Assembly (NCBI GenBank): GCA_030512295.1
Contig: JAULSR010000001.1
Span: 8,641,001 to 8,705,000, forward strand
Source of the DNA: Bombardia bombarda
Taxonomy: Eukaryota; Ascomycota; Sordariomycetes; Sordariales; Lasiosphaeriaceae
Reading direction: 5' to 3'
Length of the DNA stretch: 64,000 bases
This document shows positions 32,216 to 43,462 of this stretch, in pieces. The notes under the pieces are model-generated. The model was not told where the DNA came from and did not search any database. It saw only the letters and a program-made list of their open reading frames with translations. The translations under genes and the position numbers were made by a program. How positions within the stretch are numbered: position 1 is the stretch's first letter; the number at the start of each line of letters is the position of its first letter.

Positions 32216-32442
32216 GACTCTGAGAGGCCTCGATCGTCGCAGCCGGTGAAGGGTGAGATGATTGGCAAAGGGAGAAAAGGATAGAGGCAGACTTTGAAGG
32301 ACAGTTTCAAGTTGTCATATTTGGTGCACGGCTTGAAAACAAAATAGGGGGTGGCTGTTGATTAGTGAATGAATTCACTCATGTCGATCTTTGGCGTTGC
32401 GCTCCTTACGTGCAATCTTTCCGCCAAGCTCTACTAAAACTA

Positions 32443-32459
32443 CGGGGTACCGTACCCCG
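32443..32459. promoter_or_regulatory. Palindrome CGG-N11-CCG upstream of nitrilase
   Basis: A perfect inverted repeat CGGGGTAC-C-GTACCCCG. It reads as CGG, 11 bases, CCG, the spacing of a Gal4-type Zn2Cys6 site. It lies about 230 bases before the nitrilase ATG. A plain hairpin or a repeat remnant is the alternative. Confidence 0.4.
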
Positions 32460-35102
32460 CGACTGTGGGGTAGGTGTGGTCATGTGATTGATCGGAGAGG
32501 CCTGGAGAGTGGAGACTGGAGAGAGAGGAGTGGGTGTCGCCATCAAAGGTAGTAGTAGCCTTGGGGACCTCCTTCTACCCTCTGATGCAACTGAAAGACG
32601 TACCTAGGTCTAGGCTAAGAAAGAAAAGAGTTTAGAGAGCTAAGGATGGCGGGAAAGGTCATGACAAAAGTCGTCATGTTTGGGGTTGTTCAAAGATTAT
32701 GATGTGCTCATATGCAGCTAACCAGAGGTCTGATTACGTACGTGGACGAAGAGAAGAGAAAGGGAGAGGATTCGGAACGATAGGCCGTTTAGTTTAGTTG
32801 ACTGAAACAGCAGGAACTCTCATTTCCATAAGGGGACGATCATCAAAGCAAATTGCAAATCTGCTATTCAGGAAGGAGCGTTATGTTGCGCCGCAAGAAT
32901 TGAGCGCGCACCCAGGAAACGAACCCTGGAATCCTTCGTGAGCACCATGCAGAGACGTCGGTTTAAGCTCCGATGATTTACGAGCATTGGAAGGAAATGT
33001 GGGACTATAGGTAGTTATAGACAGAGTGACAGAAGGGCTGGCGGTACAATCTTAATTGAAACTGGCGAACTATACACCACGGTGGAGAACACGTTCGCCT
33101 ACCGACTCATATGCCAGTCGTTCAGCTTGGACCCAGGCTGCGGATTGCTCCTTCCAAATAATACCCGGCTACCCTGTTGTAGAGCTACCCACTCCCAGAA
33201 CCAAGGCGATTGCTTATCGTACATTTCGAGACATTGGCAATTAGCCCAGTTGTGGGCTAGCATCATGGTCCAACCAGTGGCAGATGGTGTGGAAGACTAT
33301 TTCCCACACGTCTAGCTCTCTCTGTCCACGCGGATAACGGGTCCCAATTCACGAAATGAGTTTGGCATAGGTAAAAGGTGACCACAAACAATAGACAATG
33401 TTGAAAAGAAATCTCCCGTAGAAGAAAAAGGGCAAATGCCGTTCAAATTGTACGCGTACATGCATCTGCGCGTAGGTGTTAACTACCTATCTCTCGGCGA
33501 CAGCGATGGAAGAGAAGCCGACATGTCCTAACGGAAACTCATGACTCCATTTATCCGCACAGCTGTCGTCGCAGAGGGACGGAGCAGAGTGAGTCACCCG
33601 GCAAGAACACCGACCATGTCGCAAGCAGAGACTTCCCAAAGAAACCGGTGGCAACATCTTCACCGAGTCAACTACGAGAACAGCAATCTGCTGCTTCCTT
33701 TTCCGTGCCCCCCAGCTCCGATACGGGTGGTCTACATAGTCTACGTCCATCATTCGAGTTGCTCCTTCCTATCTAGTCCTTGTAGGTTCTTCTGTTGTCG
33801 ACCGGTATACCCACCCCCGGGCCCACAACAGTTGACCAGTCGTACCATCCGGGATAATGGTAGTCACAGCGAGAGCATACCATGAGAAGTACGGGAGAGA
33901 TCTTTTCTTTGGGGGAAGGTACATGCCTCATGACACATCCGGTAGCCACCTCATCGAACTCAGAGCCACGGGCTTCTAAGTTGGAAGACGGCAGGAGCGA
34001 CAAGCAGGGGACAAACGACAACTGAAAGCAGACCAATACATTATTCTGCTGCAAGATTCCTTCGGGCTTATGAGAGGGAACAGATCACACAGTTGGTCAA
34101 TAGATAAAGTAAATACCAAGGTATCTAGGTACTGTCACGATCCTGTCACAATGTCGAGAAGACACTTTGGTGGAGGTGTGGGTTGTGAGCAGGCGGCGAG
34201 CATCGCAGTTGAAAAAAAGAAATCCAAAGGCCGAACGGAAGGTGCAATCAAGGGTACGGAATGTTGAGGTTTCAGTGAGCCCGAGTCCTAGATAAGGCAG
34301 CTGCGACTGAACTACATTTTATTCGCTCGCCCCCCGGCAGCCCAACCACTCGGTCCCGAAAGCAATGGAACTTTCTCGTTTCATCTAGCCCAGACATGCT
34401 GAGTGATGACATAGAGAAAGCGCTCTCTAGTGCTGCTGTCAAGAGAGGCAGTAGGCGGACTCTCTATTGACTAAGGTACTTCAAGCTGTGCTGGTATACA
34501 GATGGCTAAGACGCGAGCTCATCAATTTGTCGCAAAGAACAACTTCACTACCTTACGTGAGGTGGGCAATAAACAGTCTCTATTTGGTATACTTGGATTC
34601 TTGGTTTATCCTTCGCTAACCGCTGATGATGTGTAAAGCCGTTGCTTCTTACCGAGCTGCTGGTGTGGTCAAATCATAATGTAATTCCTGTCCGTATTTA
34701 AAGTTTGATGGCGATGGCGTTTCCTTCCCAACTGCAACCAAACCGTGCCACGATAGCTTGGTGGCTCCTTTATCAACCACCACTGTAACTTTGATGTCTC
34801 AAACCTTCAATGGCTACAATTACCAATTAATCAACGCACGTGCTACTAGGCAAGCCACCACATACAGATGGGGATATTAGTTTACCTAATTAGATCATGT
34901 CAGGTCGGTCCACTCCTATTTCTCCGGCGGGGTACCTTGGTCCGGAGACTGTCAACCATCTCTAAAGCTCTGCGCTATCTTTGTACTACGCATTTTTCAG
35001 GTCCGAAGCGCTACATATCTCACTAAGCGATCTGTCGAGTCTGATCTACCGCAATACTACAGGCGGCATCATTTCGTCGACGCGTCTCGTCTCGTCCCCG
35101 CG
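32460..35102. other. Long intergenic region, no gene recognised
   Basis: 2.6 kb of mixed composition with only short, non-conserved ORFs on both strands. A CCTAGGTCTAGG motif lies near 32600. The last 250 bases before 35103 may be the deaminase promoter. I see no repeat, RNA gene or splice-linked exon chain. Confidence 0.45.
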
Positions 35103-35910
35103 ATGACAAGATCTATCCACCTCCTAGTACTGTTGACATGTGCTGTGCTATCTGGAAAATGCCAGCAATATTATCACGCACACGCACACCAGCTCAATAA
35201 AGAGCCCATTGCCGGCCCCACGCTGTCGATCAACGGGGTCTCTTCCGCAGTTAGAACATATTGGATGCGGCAGGCCACGGCCGCACTCGGTGCACCATGT
35301 CCCTTTGCAGCCTTTGGCACCGTCATTGTCAACCACACGGCCAATTCAGGCCTCGGTCAAATCGTTTGCTCAGGCGCAAACGCCAATAGCAAGACCGGAA
35401 ACCCAACCATGCACGGTAGGTACAGGTGGTCTTCAGTTTCATCGCCCGTTTCGTTGCTACCTCTCAGGATCAAAAAGACCAGTGATACTGACAGCCCCCG
35501 AAACAGGCGAGATGGCTGCAATCACCAACTGCTCTGCCATTCTCACTGACCCGACCGGGCCATACAAACTGACCGCCGCTCAAGCTATCAGTGCGTTCAA
35601 AGACCTGTCGCTCTACACCAATGCCGAGAGCTGCCCCATGTGCGCATCTGCCATCCGCTGGGCGGGCTTCAGAGAGTATATATACGGCACTACCATCCGG
35701 ACTCTGATCGAGAAGGGGTGGGGCCAGATCCGCATCTCGTCTCTTGAACTTATTGCGCAGAGCTTTGACCTACCAAACCCGACGAGGGTCTTGGGGGAAA
35801 TCTTGACAAATGAGACGGATCCGTACTTTGCGTGGCAGTTTGATCCCAAGCATGAGTGTCCGAAGGGGTGTAAGAGAGCTGCCAGTGGAAGCTGTGGGGC
35901 GGGTGGATAA
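35103..35910 (+). CDS. Cytidine/deoxycytidylate-deaminase-fold protein with signal peptide
   Basis: Exons 35103-35415 and 35507-35910 (238 residues). The intron has donor GTAGGT, a TACTGAC branch and acceptor CAG, and splits the active-site codon run. The zinc-deaminase signature is complete: H104-G-E106 (MHGEMAAI) and C147-P-M-C150 (AESCPMCASAI). This set is typical of the guanine/tRNA-adenosine/nucleotide deaminase superfamily. The N-terminus MTRSIHLLVLLTCAVLSGKC is a convincing signal peptide, and N-glycosylation sequons (NHT, NCS, NET) occur. A secreted or vacuolar nucleobase or nucleoside deaminase is therefore likely. The substrate is unknown; the Cys-rich tail (CPKGCKRAASGSCG) may form disulfides. 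Confidence 0.82.
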
Positions 35911-36364
35911 CCTGAGTTCGCATGAGCTATTGGTCAGATTACTTGCGAGAATGCTATTGTTTCTATCCCTTTGAACAAAAATAGAATGTCTTGTTTTCTT
36001 TAACAAAGCATGCCTAAGAAGGGCATTGTTGTGGTCTCTTTATATCATTCTCAATCGCATTATCAATTATCACATCATTGTTGTCTCCTTTCAACTTAGC
36101 CGCAGTCATTGTCTGATGACAGCCATCTCTGAGCTCCTTTGTCCTGGCTGCAATCAAATAGCGACCTCTTTCCTACCGTTTCTATTACCTGAATTCCTCA
36201 TTCACAATATCAACTCTCGGTCTCGATACACACGATTACGAATAGCAGAGGTCAGGTAACCTCTTCACCCCTTCTTTTACAGGTCAAGTAACTCTATAAC
36301 CCACGGGCTAAATAGGCAGTCAGCTTCGTGCTTTCACTTATCAACCCAGGTAAAAGACACCAGA
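35911..36364. other. Intergenic region upstream of TBP paralog
   Basis: A T-rich stretch of 454 bases with no gene. Pyrimidine-rich sequence at 36265-36300 precedes the next ATG. Confidence 0.4.
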
Positions 36365-37174
36365 ATGGCGCGCACCAATAACAACATGACAAAGGCAGAC
36401 CGCAGAGCGCACAAGCGCCAATCTCGCGCACAGAAGAAGGCAGTAGAAACCGCCCCTTCCCCCTCCCTTTCCCCCTCCTCTTCTGTAACCTTTTACCTCT
36501 ACTCAGAGCATTCACAGCCCTCACCCTCACCACTATCAACACCAGCTCCTATCCTTCACGGCCACACCGCCATCCCCACCGGCAGGCCGGTCCCCAACCT
36601 CACCAACATCATCGCGACCGTCAACCTCGACTGCCGCATCGACCTCAAGCTCCTCTCCAAGCACGCGCGCAACATCGAGTACAACCCAAAACGCTTCGGC
36701 GCCGCCGTCGTCCGCGTCCGCGACCCCCGCACCACCGCGCTCATCTGGGCCAACGGCAAGATGACCCTCACGGGCGCCAAGACAGTCGAGCTGGCCCACT
36801 ACGCCGCCCGCAAGCACGCCCGCATCATCCAGAAGATGGGCTTCAACACAAAGTTCAAGGACTTCAAGGTCGTCAACGTGGTCGGGACTGCGACGCTGCC
36901 GTTTGGCATTCGGCTCGAGGGGCTGGTGGCGAACTATCACAACTTTGCGTTTTACGAGCCCGAGCTCTTTCCGGGGTTGGTGTTTCGGTCGATTACGCCA
37001 AAGTGCACTTTTCTGGTGTTTTATAACGGTAAGATTGTGCTGACGGGGGCGGCGACGGTGGATGACTTGTATGATGCGTGGCAGAGGTTTTACCCGATTT
37101 TGCTCGATTATGAGGTGGCTGAGGGTAGTGCCCAGTTTGTCAGGGAGGCTGAGAAGGCGAAGAGACATAGGTGA
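36365..37174 (+). CDS. Divergent TATA-binding-protein paralog, intronless
   Basis: A 269-residue ORF. A basic, Ser/Pro-rich N-terminus (1-75) precedes a complete two-repeat TBP saddle (about 76-255). Repeat 1: PNLTNIIATVNLDCRIDLK, HARNIEYNPKRF, ALIWANGKMTLTGAK. Repeat 2: FKVVNVVGTATLPFGIRLEGL, FYEPELFPGLVFR, FLVFYNGKIVLTGA. Of the four DNA-kinking Phe positions of yeast TBP (F99, F116, F190, F207), F111, F202 and F219 are kept. The F116 position is W128 (bases 36746-36748). Canonical fungal TBP is nearly invariant in the saddle, so the many changes here (VANYHNFAF, ITPKCTF, the YDAWQRFYP helix) mark a second, fast-evolving TBP-like gene. Specialised promoter binding or a decoy role are possible; neither is shown. 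Confidence 0.9.
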   Translation: MARTNNNMTKADRRAHKRQSRAQKKAVETAPSPSLSPSSSVTFYLYSEHSQPSPSPLSTPAPILHGHTAIPTGRPVPNLTNIIATVNLDCRIDLKLLSKHARNIEYNPKRFGAAVVRVRDPRTTALIWANGKMTLTGAKTVELAHYAARKHARIIQKMGFNTKFKDFKVVNVVGTATLPFGIRLEGLVANYHNFAFYEPELFPGLVFRSITPKCTFLVFYNGKIVLTGAATVDDLYDAWQRFYPILLDYEVAEGSAQFVREAEKAKRHR

Positions 37175-38231
37175 GTGGGAAAGGTAGGTGATACTCCTAG
37201 TGAGTTATAGGGTTTCTCTCTACTACCTACATAGGAGAGATTCCTTTCTTTTTCTTTTCTTGTACATGATTACATCATTCTGTACCACAGGCGGGTATGG
37301 AATATGAGACTTACGATTGGCAGTGCCATGGTAAGCTACGATTGACGACTATAATGACTTAAACATTTGGGTTTAGAAAGGAGGATAGATAAGTAAAGTT
37401 ACAATAATTTAATACGTAATTAGATCATAGTATTGCGCCTTTTCTTTTGTGCAGACTCACCTTAACTCGTCGTGAAATGAATCTAATGCTGGTTTCATCG
37501 AACTTTAACGGGCTGATAAAAGGCCATGCTTGACTCGCTGCCTCTCAGCTGGATGAACATGTTTAAAGTGGAGTACCCACCTCATCTCGTGAAGTATTAC
37601 ATTTAACAGAAGTATAATAAGTAACTGCAAAGGAGGTCAACGGGAGGTTAACAGCCAAGCGCTCAACATCACATCCACACTGTGTCAGATCCACAAGACC
37701 TATGGGTCAATGGGTAAAGGGATCATCCCGGGCTTCATAGCACGAGCTCTCCACCTAACCCACGTTAGCTGCTTTCTTGTTTCAACGACGGTCAAGTTTT
37801 AGTTCATCTACTACCGTTTTAGCGTGGGTTATTCTATTATATAAATGTTTTTGTTATCTATACTCCCATGTCTCCCTGAAGCCAAGACACGCTGCTCTTG
37901 AACTGGCTGGGATACCGAGATAAAGGGGCTTGTAAGTATGTGGAGACTTTACCCTCCTAGAATTGCCCATCTCCCTCTCAAACAGAGGGTATCATGATCT
38001 CTTCTACATAGGTAGATATTCGAGTGTTCGAAATATCTCTCCTCTCGTTCGAAGCTTTCGAGACCCAACTGCTACGCCCACGACCTTCATCAAACAAGTC
38101 CCTCTACACCTATCAAGAGTTCCCCGCTGGTTGAGCCTGCATGTGCTGGGCACATTTTTCACCATACTGACAATCCTTATAACCCCCAATCCCCTCTCCT
38201 CACACTCCCTCCTCCCATCCCAGTCCATCTA
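37175..38231. other. Intergenic region between converging genes
   Basis: About 1 kb, AT-rich, with no supported gene. It holds the 3' flanks of the TBP paralog and the monooxygenase gene. Confidence 0.45.
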
Positions 38232-40247
38232 CTAGTAATGCTCACTCGCCTTGGCAAATTCCGCTACAAGGTCCTTATAATCCTCGGGACCATACGGCTC
38301 CGTCGCCTCCGCCAACCATCCATTCTTCCGATGCACCTGCAACCCGAGATCATCCACCAACAAATCGCAGTACGGCTGGGCGTCAAACACGAAATCCGGG
38401 AACTGCGTGCCGTGGCCGGCAGGGTAGCGCCACTTGCCGAAGCGCGCCTGCAGCACCGTCTCGTATTGTATCTCCTCCAGGCTCTTGACGCCCTCACCAC
38501 TGCTCTTCCTGTCAGCAGCAACAGGCGGCAGCGTCTTGGCCGGTAGCGTATCGCTAAAGTATGCGTTGATCCAGACAGACTGAATATGCGCAATCGTAGC
38601 AGTAGTGAAGCTCATCAGCGCACCGGCAAAGGCAATGTCGCGGGTCTGGAGGAAGCGGGCCGACGGGGGCACCATGAAGTGATACAAGGTGTAGGGCGTG
38701 AGCGGGGTGTTTGGGTTGATCTTGTCCTTTATCGAGATGCCGTCCGAATCGAGCAGGGGCTTGAGCCGCTTGTTCTGGATTGGCTGGTCCTTGAGCCGGG
38801 GGAAGCGGGCGAGGATCTCGTCGTCGGCTCGCTGGACGGCCACGTCCGTGTATAGCGGCTCCGAGGAGGGGGTGGTGGGGGTGTGCGGGATGCCGAGCTC
38901 GCGCTCGATGCCCTCGGGCAGGAACTTGACTGGCGCGACGTGCTTCCAGCCGGTGACGCAGCAGAAGGCGTCGGATTTGAGCTGGGCGCCGCTGGTGAGG
39001 TGGACGGTGTTGGGGGAGAGGTGGGTGATGTCGTCGATGTGGACGGTGATGGTCCCGTCTTTTACTAGGTCGAAGATGTTGGTGGGGTAGTTGAGGATGG
39101 AGAAGGAGGAGGCAGTGAACATGGCTTGGCTCCAGGGCTTGAGCTTGGCCGTCTCGGGATGTGCGTCATACTTGTTGAGGGTGATGACATCGCCGCCTAG
39201 GATGGACCAGAATGCGTTGGTGATGAAACGGCCAATGGCAGTTCCGTGGTAAAAGTTGCGCATCTTGATGTAGCCATCGGCCTGGCCCCAGATACAGGGG
39301 CTGAACCATGTGAGCATCCGAGTGTCTGGATAGTGTGAGTAAGTAAGTGTCCGCATCAGTAGCTCTCGTCATTGGTAGAATAGCACTTACGAACAAGCTT
39401 TTCCAACCACTTCTTTAGTGGTGTCACGTACGGAGGCGCCATCCACACAGGGCCATGTCCAGTTGCTGCAAGTTCATAATGAGTCAGTACATGCTAGAAC
39501 GGTAACAGGGAAGAACTTGTCTCACCTCGGATGACCCAGTTGACTTTGACACCCTTGGAGGCGTATGCGTACACGACATCCCAGGCCGACTTTGTGCCAC
39601 CAAACACAGTGACCGACGTGGCAGATTCCAGAGTGCTAGAATACTGCAGGAACTCCGAACCATGGAACAGAGGGGCGCCGAACTCGTCCTGACCGCGGAA
39701 ATCGGGCAGGAAGGGTTGAGCGGTCAAGCCAGTGGCAATGATCAACTTGCGCGCAGCGATCCTGGCCTCACCAGAGGGAGTCTGGATGACCAAGACCCAG
39801 CCGCCATCTGGCCCGTCTTGATGCTCCGCCGTAAGGACCTTGGTCTGGTAGCGTATCGTGTCAAGGATGCCGAATTTTTCGGCGTACTTGGAGAGGTAGT
39901 GATGCATGGCGGGGCCGGACATGAATTCTCCGGGTTTCACACCAAAAGTCTCGGTGTCCATTGGGAAATCCGCGTACTCATAGGTGCCAAGCATGTTGTT
40001 CGTCTTGAGCCCCGGATACAGACGCTCCTTTCTCCAGACACCGCCCAGGCTTGAGGCGCCATCCAAAATGGCCAAGCTCTTTTCTGGGTTTAGCTGACGA
40101 AAAGCTTTTGCGGCGGCAAGGCCGTACATGCCTGGTGTCGTGAGCCATGTCAGTGTGATGTTCAATGAGGGTTTCCAGTGTGAATGTGGATGAAGCAGGG
40201 GCATGCATACCTGCGCCGACGACGACAAGATCCAGAGCTTCTGCCAT
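38232..40247 (-). CDS. FAD-dependent (flavin-containing type) monooxygenase (4 exons)
   Basis: Exons on the complement 40247-40211, 40131-39526, 39465-39391 and 39325-38232 (603 residues). All three introns are GT-AG and keep the frame. The first splice joins the FAD motif VVVGAG-MYGLAAAKAF. SLAILDGASSLGGVWRKERLYPGLKTNN, KLIIATGLTAQPFLP and a second nucleotide fold VTVFGGTKSAWDVVYAYA follow, as in flavin-containing monooxygenases of fungal secondary metabolism and detoxification. In the second fold GGTKSA replaces the usual GxGxSG, so NADPH binding may differ. A hydrophobic patch (FITNAFWSILGG) and a long C-terminal extension match fungal members. The substrate is unknown. It stands alone, not in an evident cluster. 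Confidence 0.88.
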
Positions 40248-40870
40248 GATAGGCTGGAGCAGGCAGGACTGCAACTGGAAATAAGTGAAGCAGGTCAAGA
40301 GGCGGTGATTTGTGATTGGCGGTCGCAATCCAACATGACCTCGTAAGAGAGCCTATTTGGTGAGGATTGAATTGAGTGTTCGTGACATGTAACCTAGGTA
40401 GGCATTTGTTTGGACGGGAGGGCTCTGCGGGAGCTGCGACGCACCGGCAGGCAGGGAGCGGGAGGGAAATCAAGGCCCCCAACAACAGCCGAAAAAATGG
40501 AACCACCACTATGACCCCCTGTCATTTCTTAACACGACCAGACGACCGGGGAGAGACCAACAGACCCGACTTGGGCCAAAAGTACCCTGCTTGTGTACCC
40601 ATTTGTCTGCATGAGCGAGATTGGCTGCAAGTCTCAGGAAAACAAGACGGGGATTGGGTGCACGCTCGACGCCGCAAACATGCATATCGTGTGGTTGCAG
40701 CGGCAACTTTAGCGATGTGTCAGGGGTGCGGGTGGCGCAACCGACGGTAGGGATCGCCGCCATTGTTGCCGCTGCTGCCCTTTTCAAGACGTGATTGATG
40801 GTCGAGTTTTCACTTCATACGTTGCTGTTGAGTTCTCGTTTCAGATTTTGGAGTCGCGCATGGAATTGAA

Positions 40871-41133
40871 TACAATCCAGCCCTGGTTTCATTGTTAGTT
40901 TGGTTTCTGGTGGCAGGGGTCCTGGTCAAAACTTGACTTTGCGGCCTCAAAACATTAGGGAAGCGGATTTCAATTCTGAAAATTTGCTATGATACATAGC
41001 AGCAGCCGCTTTCTTCAGTCGATAGCTTTTTTATTCCCAAAAACACGATCGTTTAGTCGTTGAGTTGGGAAGTTTGGACCGGGGCCCCTGTCACCAGGAA
41101 CCAAACTAACAATCAAACCAGGGCTGGATTGTA
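40871..41133. mobile_element. MITE copy 2, best preserved (about 64-base TIRs)
   Basis: The left terminus 40871-40934 (TACAATCCAGCCCTGGTTTC...) and right terminus 41070-41133 (...GGGCTGGATTGTA) are inverted copies with only a few mismatches over about 64 bases. The 135-base core is AT-rich and non-coding. TA lies at both outer ends, consistent with a TA target duplication as in Tc1/mariner-derived MITEs. Confidence 0.85.
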
Positions 41134-41771
41134 TCTTCATTTCCTGATGGTGTGATGAGGTGTTTGCTGGGAGCTAACAATGTGGTTGAACTTAGGGACG
41201 GCACTCCGGCGTCGTCGACGCGGGTGAGGCAGGCTCGAGGCAGGCTTGGGCTGCACGTAATGAGAGAAGACGTGCATTGCCGAGGACTGATTGAAGTACG
41301 AATATTTGTACTGTTTCAACTGAGAAATTGCTACTGTGTATAAAGCGGGCTGGTACTGGTGAGGGCATTCAGGGGGAGGGGGGCAGCAAAAAGCAAAGAC
41401 TGGAGTGGAATACCGCCCTTTCGCCCTCGACTTGACGTAGAAGTAACCATTTCTAACCTAGTGCCTTGGCGTGGGAAAAAATCTATTTTCCAGCAATCTA
41501 AGCCTGTTCAGGGCAGCTAAGGCTGCTCGCATCCACTTTTACGTCCTAATATAGGTGAAATTACCGAATCTTTCATTTCCACCGCCCACATCATCGGTTT
41601 TGGCCCTGTCAATAACAGACAAAACTTCAGAACCCTAGCATCGATCGGAAAACTGACACGCCCAACCCTTGACTAGCCGAATCTCCCCGCAGACCAAACT
41701 GCCAGCTAGATTGAAAGTGGTTACATCCACGTCGAGTCCAGGGCGAGACCCCGGTAAGCTGCAGTACTGTG

Positions 41772-42014
41772 TACACCTGATCCTTGAATGCTTGTTAGTT
41801 TGATACTTAAAGTCCACTTTAGGTAGAGCCCGACACTTGTACATACAAAAGGCCTCCTGTTGGTTGAACTGACTTCCCTGAAAATGGCGTTTTTAGATCC
41901 AAATGCCCTGTAAAATGGCTGAGCTCCCCTGGTGCAAAATAATATTTTGTATGGCGATAACCCTTGTAAAAGGTGGGCCCAAGAATCTAACTAACAAACG
42001 AACCAGGGCTAGTA
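41772..42014. mobile_element. MITE copy 3, eroded
   Basis: The right end CTAACTAACAAACGAACCAGGGCTAGTA (split here: CTAACAAACGAACCAGGGCT) matches the right terminus of copy 2. The left end around 41781-41805 (TTGAATGCTTGTTAGTTTGATAC) is its imperfect inverse. The outer left boundary is uncertain by about 10 bases. Confidence 0.5.
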
Positions 42015-43462
42015 AGAACTCTGGGCAGACTGCCAAGATGCGAGCAGTTAGGTGTGCTGCTACGCAGCTAATATTGACCTCAGATTGGGCCTCGGATTGG
42101 AAGCTGAAAACAAACTATTGAGTTGATCTCCCGTTCTGGTACGCACCTAGCATTTCTTCTCGTTAGGCCGTCGAGGCTATCATCGACGCTCGTGAGCTTG
42201 GTTGGTTGATACGAGCCGTTAAAGAGGCGTTGTCTGTGCGAAAAGGGGCGGCATCTCATGGGGGTCAACGTTTCTTTTCTCTGGGAGCCTAGGGTTTTAG
42301 TATTGGGATAAGCGGTCATGAAGCGATGTTCTGCAGCCCCCACGCTGCATTGTGGTGGGCATTCGGAGTTTTCGTTCCCTCTCTGAATCTTCCTGGGTTC
42401 CTTCCCCCTGAAGTTTTGCAAGGGTTCGGGCTCCCCCGCTGTCCCAGAGCTTTGGCTCATCCAATCGTTTCTTCAGAATGGTTAACGCACGTTTGCCCGT
42501 TGAAAGACCTGCCATAGAGTGGCACGGCGACGTTTCCTCTTCGGCAGCGCTTTATTAGCCGCATTGAAATGAATGAACTCGCAATCGAGCAACGACTACT
42601 TCGTAGCACAGTTTTACTACTTATTTTTGTTTTCAAACTCGGACTCTGTCAGCAGTCGATGCGATGCATCCATACCAAATGCAACACGGCAAACTGCAGA
42701 ACCAAGGCAGCATGAAGACAACCATGCAAGGTCGCATCGGGCGTGTGTCAAACTGCAGTTTATTCGCTTTTCATTGCCCCCTCGAGTACGTAAATGCTGC
42801 ATCACGGCCAATAAAATGCTGCAATGTACGAAGGGACCACATTGCAGAATCCACAGTCGGAGGTATCCCGTCGGCTGCACCTTCCTTCCTGTGCCAGCGG
42901 ATATGTGCCTCTGTGCTCACCCAGCAAAGCTGGGGAGGGACACTGTTGGATCTGTCCATCGTAGTTGCCTCGGACAGAAATTATGGTCAGTGCGAGTTAC
43001 CAATTCAGTAACGCATTCCTGCCTGCTCAGTCCACGGTCCCGCCAAACCACAACAGGTGGCGATTGAACCTGGACCTCAACCTGGACCTGGTCCATTCCC
43101 GGAGCTGACCCCTATCGGGTCTAGATTCTGCAATTCTGCACGTGTCGTTTCTCACAGAAATCGTTCCTCAGCTCCCGTTCCCACCCTCCAAATACTTGTC
43201 GATCCTTCGTGCTTGTCTTATTACAGCCTCGATTCTTTTCTTCTTTTTTGATCTTTCTTGTCCCAGCTCTCTTTTGGGATCCCTTTCGTTAGCTTATCAC
43301 ACTCGTTACTCGCTCGATGGATGAGAGAGCTTTTCAACCATCAAGTTCTTGAGTCGAGACGCCTTCTTTCGTCTGGGTTGCGACTTCCCCCCTTTCCATT
43401 CGAGTGCCTCGCCGTACATCGTCATCGCTACGCGCAAAAGCAAAGGGATATTGACCAGCACG

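Larger units (their letters stand above)
40248..43462. other. Repeat-containing intergenic region with no gene
   Basis: 3.2 kb between the monooxygenase and the rhodopsin-domain gene. It contains two MITE copies (listed separately) and short unconserved ORFs. The stretch 42020-43400 holds nothing I can identify; its last 250 bases are pyrimidine-rich promoter-like sequence. Confidence 0.45.

Noticed and set aside
32895..32945. tRNA-like CCAGG...CCTGG arm with a GGTTCG-like core
   Set aside because: The loop has eight bases and lacks the TTCRA pattern; no acceptor or anticodon arm fits.
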